Below, in pieces: positions 55,310 to 56,761 of a stretch of 56,761 nt of DNA (within the stretch, counting starts at the first letter, position 1; the number at the start of each line of letters is the position of its first letter). The notes under the pieces were generated by a model. The model was not told the origin of the DNA. It saw only the letters and a program-made list of their open reading frames with translations, and made no database searches. The translations under genes were made by a program, and so were the position numbers. Location of the stretch: the NCBI GenBank assembly GCA_018652685.1, contig JABIBQ010000013.1, positions 1 through 56,761 on the forward strand, read 5' to 3'. This stretch comes from Candidatus Bathyarchaeota archaeon (GTDB lineage: Archaea > Thermoproteota > Bathyarchaeia > TCS64).

Positions 55310-56314
55310 TTAGTTTGGTTTTATCTTTGATACAAAACGCAACATGTCCCACACAAGGTTTCCGGTTTGCCAGCAATAGATAGGGTAATCTGTTCCACCA
55401 AAGCTTTTCTTAAATCGATATAATCCGTTGGATATATCTGCGGGGGATCCACCAACATCTAAATATGAAAAACCGTGTTCTTTGGTGTATTCTAAGAGTT
55501 TTCGGAATAAATTATTTGAGTGTTTAGAATATTGGTGGATGTCAGGTATCCCGCCTGCTACTGCTCTAATCATATTGTTTGGTTCATCGATTATTACGAG
55601 GTATCCTCCAATGGTTACTTCGTTTTCTTCTACTGTAAACAATTTGGCTTTGTCGGGAAATTGGTGTGCTATTTCCTGAATAAAGCCAGGTTGAAGTGGA
55701 CGTGCTCCGTGTCTGGATAAAACTTTGGCATATGATATGTTGAAACGGTTAATGTTATCAGGTTCAATAGAGAGTTCGGTTACTTTTCCGCTGTCAGCGT
55801 TTTTTATTTCTCTTCTTCTGTTTTTACTCATTCGACCGAGGACTTGTTTCCACGTCCCTGTTAAATTATAAACTGTATCAACATTATTGATAGTTAAGTA
55901 ATATCTTTGCTCTGAAAGGAGTTTATTGAGTGAAAGATGACTATGATTTATGCTCAGAATTCTATGACTTATGATTGTTCCTCGGAGAAGAGATTTTATT
56001 TTTCGAGAGATTTTATTTAGAGTTTTCTCTTTATCGTGAAGAAGAAGTGGCCCCCCAGATCCAGGTCGATTACTATCAAGACGCTTGAATGGGGTTCCTC
56101 GTATTGAGGATATGAAGCAGGGTAGTGCTCCGATTATAACGCCATCTTTTTCAACGATGACATGTCTTCCTTGGAGTTGTTCCCCTTCTTGAAGGGCTTT
56201 TACCCATCCATATGTATTGTATATCGTGTAATCAGGAACTTGTTCGACGAACCCGTTCCACTTGTTTTTCCCTAGATCATCAAGGTCATTAATTATGTAT
56301 ATCTCTGATGTCAT
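55310..56314 (-). CDS. FemAB-like aminoacyl/acyl transferase (tandem GNAT fold)
   Basis: 334 residues. YNTYGWVKALQEGEQLQGRH, the SKNRRREIKNA stretch (in FemAB and BioF2-like enzymes RR-x2-K), FSYLDVGGSPADISNGLYRF and the FKKSFGGTDYPIY end (yrFKrsFGG pattern) identify the peptidoglycan-bridge/BioF2-like acyltransferase group. In bacteria they add amino acids from tRNA to lipid II; in an archaeon a surface-glycan or lipid substrate is more likely. The gene follows the GNAT remnant at 56324-56665 after about 10 bases, suggesting one transcription unit. No peptidoglycan gene is present in the window. Confidence 0.8.
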   Translation of the reverse strand: MTSEIYIINDLDDLGKNKWNGFVEQVPDYTIYNTYGWVKALQEGEQLQGRHVIVEKDGVIIGALPCFISSIRGTPFKRLDSNRPGSGGPLLLHDKEKTLNKISRKIKSLLRGTIISHRILSINHSHLSLNKLLSEQRYYLTINNVDTVYNLTGTWKQVLGRMSKNRRREIKNADSGKVTELSIEPDNINRFNISYAKVLSRHGARPLQPGFIQEIAHQFPDKAKLFTVEENEVTIGGYLVIIDEPNNMIRAVAGGIPDIHQYSKHSNNLFRKLLEYTKEHGFSYLDVGGSPADISNGLYRFKKSFGGTDYPIYCWQTGNLVWDMLRFVSKIKPN

Positions 56315-56323
56315 TGGTGTTCC

Positions 56324-56665
56324 TCAGGTTTTGGAGACTGCTAGAGGTAGGCTATCGTGGTCACCCCAAGTAAAGTGGAGTCTTTCAGCGCTTGTCTTTG
56401 ATATTGCTTTGATAACATCTTCGCCGTATGGGTGGTAGAATATGTGTATGTTTATTCGGCTATCGAGGAACCCGTTTTGTTTTAGAGCGTCTTCGTGTCG
56501 GCTTCCTTTCACCATTAAACAGTTTACTGTGTTAATTTGTTGATTATTGAAGTATTCTACTGCTTTGTTGACTAAGGTATATGGGAGGTCTGGTTCTTCT
56601 GGGTTTGTTAATAGATCGTACGTGTTTAGCTCGTCAATAAATTTATAAACTAAGTATAAACATGT
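56324..56665 (-). pseudogene. C-terminal remnant of a GNAT-type gene related to 43517-44635
   Basis: The open frame runs 114 codons from an in-frame stop at 56666-56668 to the TGA at 56324. Reading FIDELNTYDLL, PYTLVNKAVEYFN, NCLMVKGSRH, DSRINIHIFYHPY, HFTWGDHDSLPL, it matches the last third of the 372-residue GNAT protein (NSRINIH, HLSWGDYDILPV). The rest of the protein is missing, and no start codon precedes the conserved part, the first Met being at 56515. It is therefore probably a truncated relic. Confidence 0.6.
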
Positions 56666-56674
56666 TTAAACAAT

Positions 56675-56761
56675 ATGGAAGAGTTAACACTAACGAACCG
56701 AAAACTAATCCTCACCACAGACATCGAAGACATAATCAGAAAAAAAGCAGTCCCCATCGGA
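56675..56761 (+). CDS. start of an unidentified gene, cut by window edge
   Basis: ATG at 56675 opens a frame without stops to the end (29 codons, MEELTLTNRKLILTTDIEDI...). An AT box (TATAAAC, 56644-56650) lies about 25-30 bases upstream. Too short to name. Confidence 0.4.
   Translation, partial: MEELTLTNRKLILTTDIEDIIRKKAVPIG

Noticed and set aside
55179-55376. 65-residue minus-strand frame
   Set aside because: Overlaps the end of the FemAB-like gene in another frame and continues into AT-rich spacer; no domain.

Overview
The window is archaeal chromosome. It carries an A-type (archaeal V/A) ATP synthase cluster, a ubiquitin-like protein ending in Gly-Gly beside a JAMM peptidase, an archaeal S-adenosylhomocysteine hydrolase, an F420/flavin luciferase-like oxidoreductase, TATA-like boxes placed for short or leaderless transcripts, many GTG/TTG starts, and large secreted proteins, some ending in a GIP(S/G)(F/Y)P + membrane helix + basic tail. 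I think an Asgard (Promethearchaeota, perhaps Thorarchaeia) genome is the best fit, but this rests on recognising families, not on a search. No rRNA, tRNA, CRISPR array or complete insertion sequence was seen.

Layout. 1-1.4 kb: an ECF transporter S component, a DUF4430 protein and a DUF4443 regulator (cut by the window edge). 1.5-2.5 kb: a small metallopeptidase, a ubiquitin-like protein and a JAMM peptidase. 2.9-9.5 kb: ATP synthase genes in the order F-H-E-A-B-D-C, without the membrane subunits I and K, followed by a pyruvate-kinase-C-like gene. 9.7-12.4 kb: a large secreted DUF4091 protein with a membrane-anchored, sorting-like tail. 12.6-21.4 kb: mixed housekeeping and redox genes (zinc ribbon, membrane proteins, a decayed helicase fragment, thioredoxin-like, LarA-like, hydrogenase maturation protease, LLM oxidoreductase, MFS, nitroreductase, MobA). 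21.7-24.3 kb: a secreted propeller protein. 24.5-30.3 kb: a flippase, a zinc-ribbon coiled-coil protein and a MoxR-DUF58-membrane protein operon. 30.9-34.6 kb, opposite strand: anaerobic ribonucleotide reductase NrdD-NrdG and an aldo/keto reductase. 34.6-39.5 kb: a membrane protein and a 1257-residue tandem transglutaminase protein, probably partners of the MoxR-DUF58 operon. 39.7-41.9 kb: SAH hydrolase and a PfkB sugar/nucleoside kinase.

42-56.8 kb is a visibly AT-richer surface island: FkbM methyltransferase, two GNAT-type genes (one complete, one only a C-terminal remnant), a FemAB-like transferase, a GT4 glycosyltransferase, a LicD-type phosphotransferase, two near-identical cytidylyltransferases resembling ethanolamine-phosphate cytidylyltransferase, two paralogous secreted coiled-coil proteins, and two large secreted beta-propeller proteins that share an identical-architecture C-terminal module although their propellers are unrelated in repeat type. 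The coiled-coil / cytidylyltransferase / propeller set occurs twice. The most interesting reading is a duplicated surface-decoration system in which CDP-activated small alcohols are transferred by LicD onto a surface glycan or protein; this is inference from neighbourhood and motifs.

An unusual alternating GCGCGCGC octamer recurs between genes (9.6, 24.5, 49.5, 51.8 kb, and at a gene end at 42.5 kb) and shorter versions precede both cytidylyltransferases.
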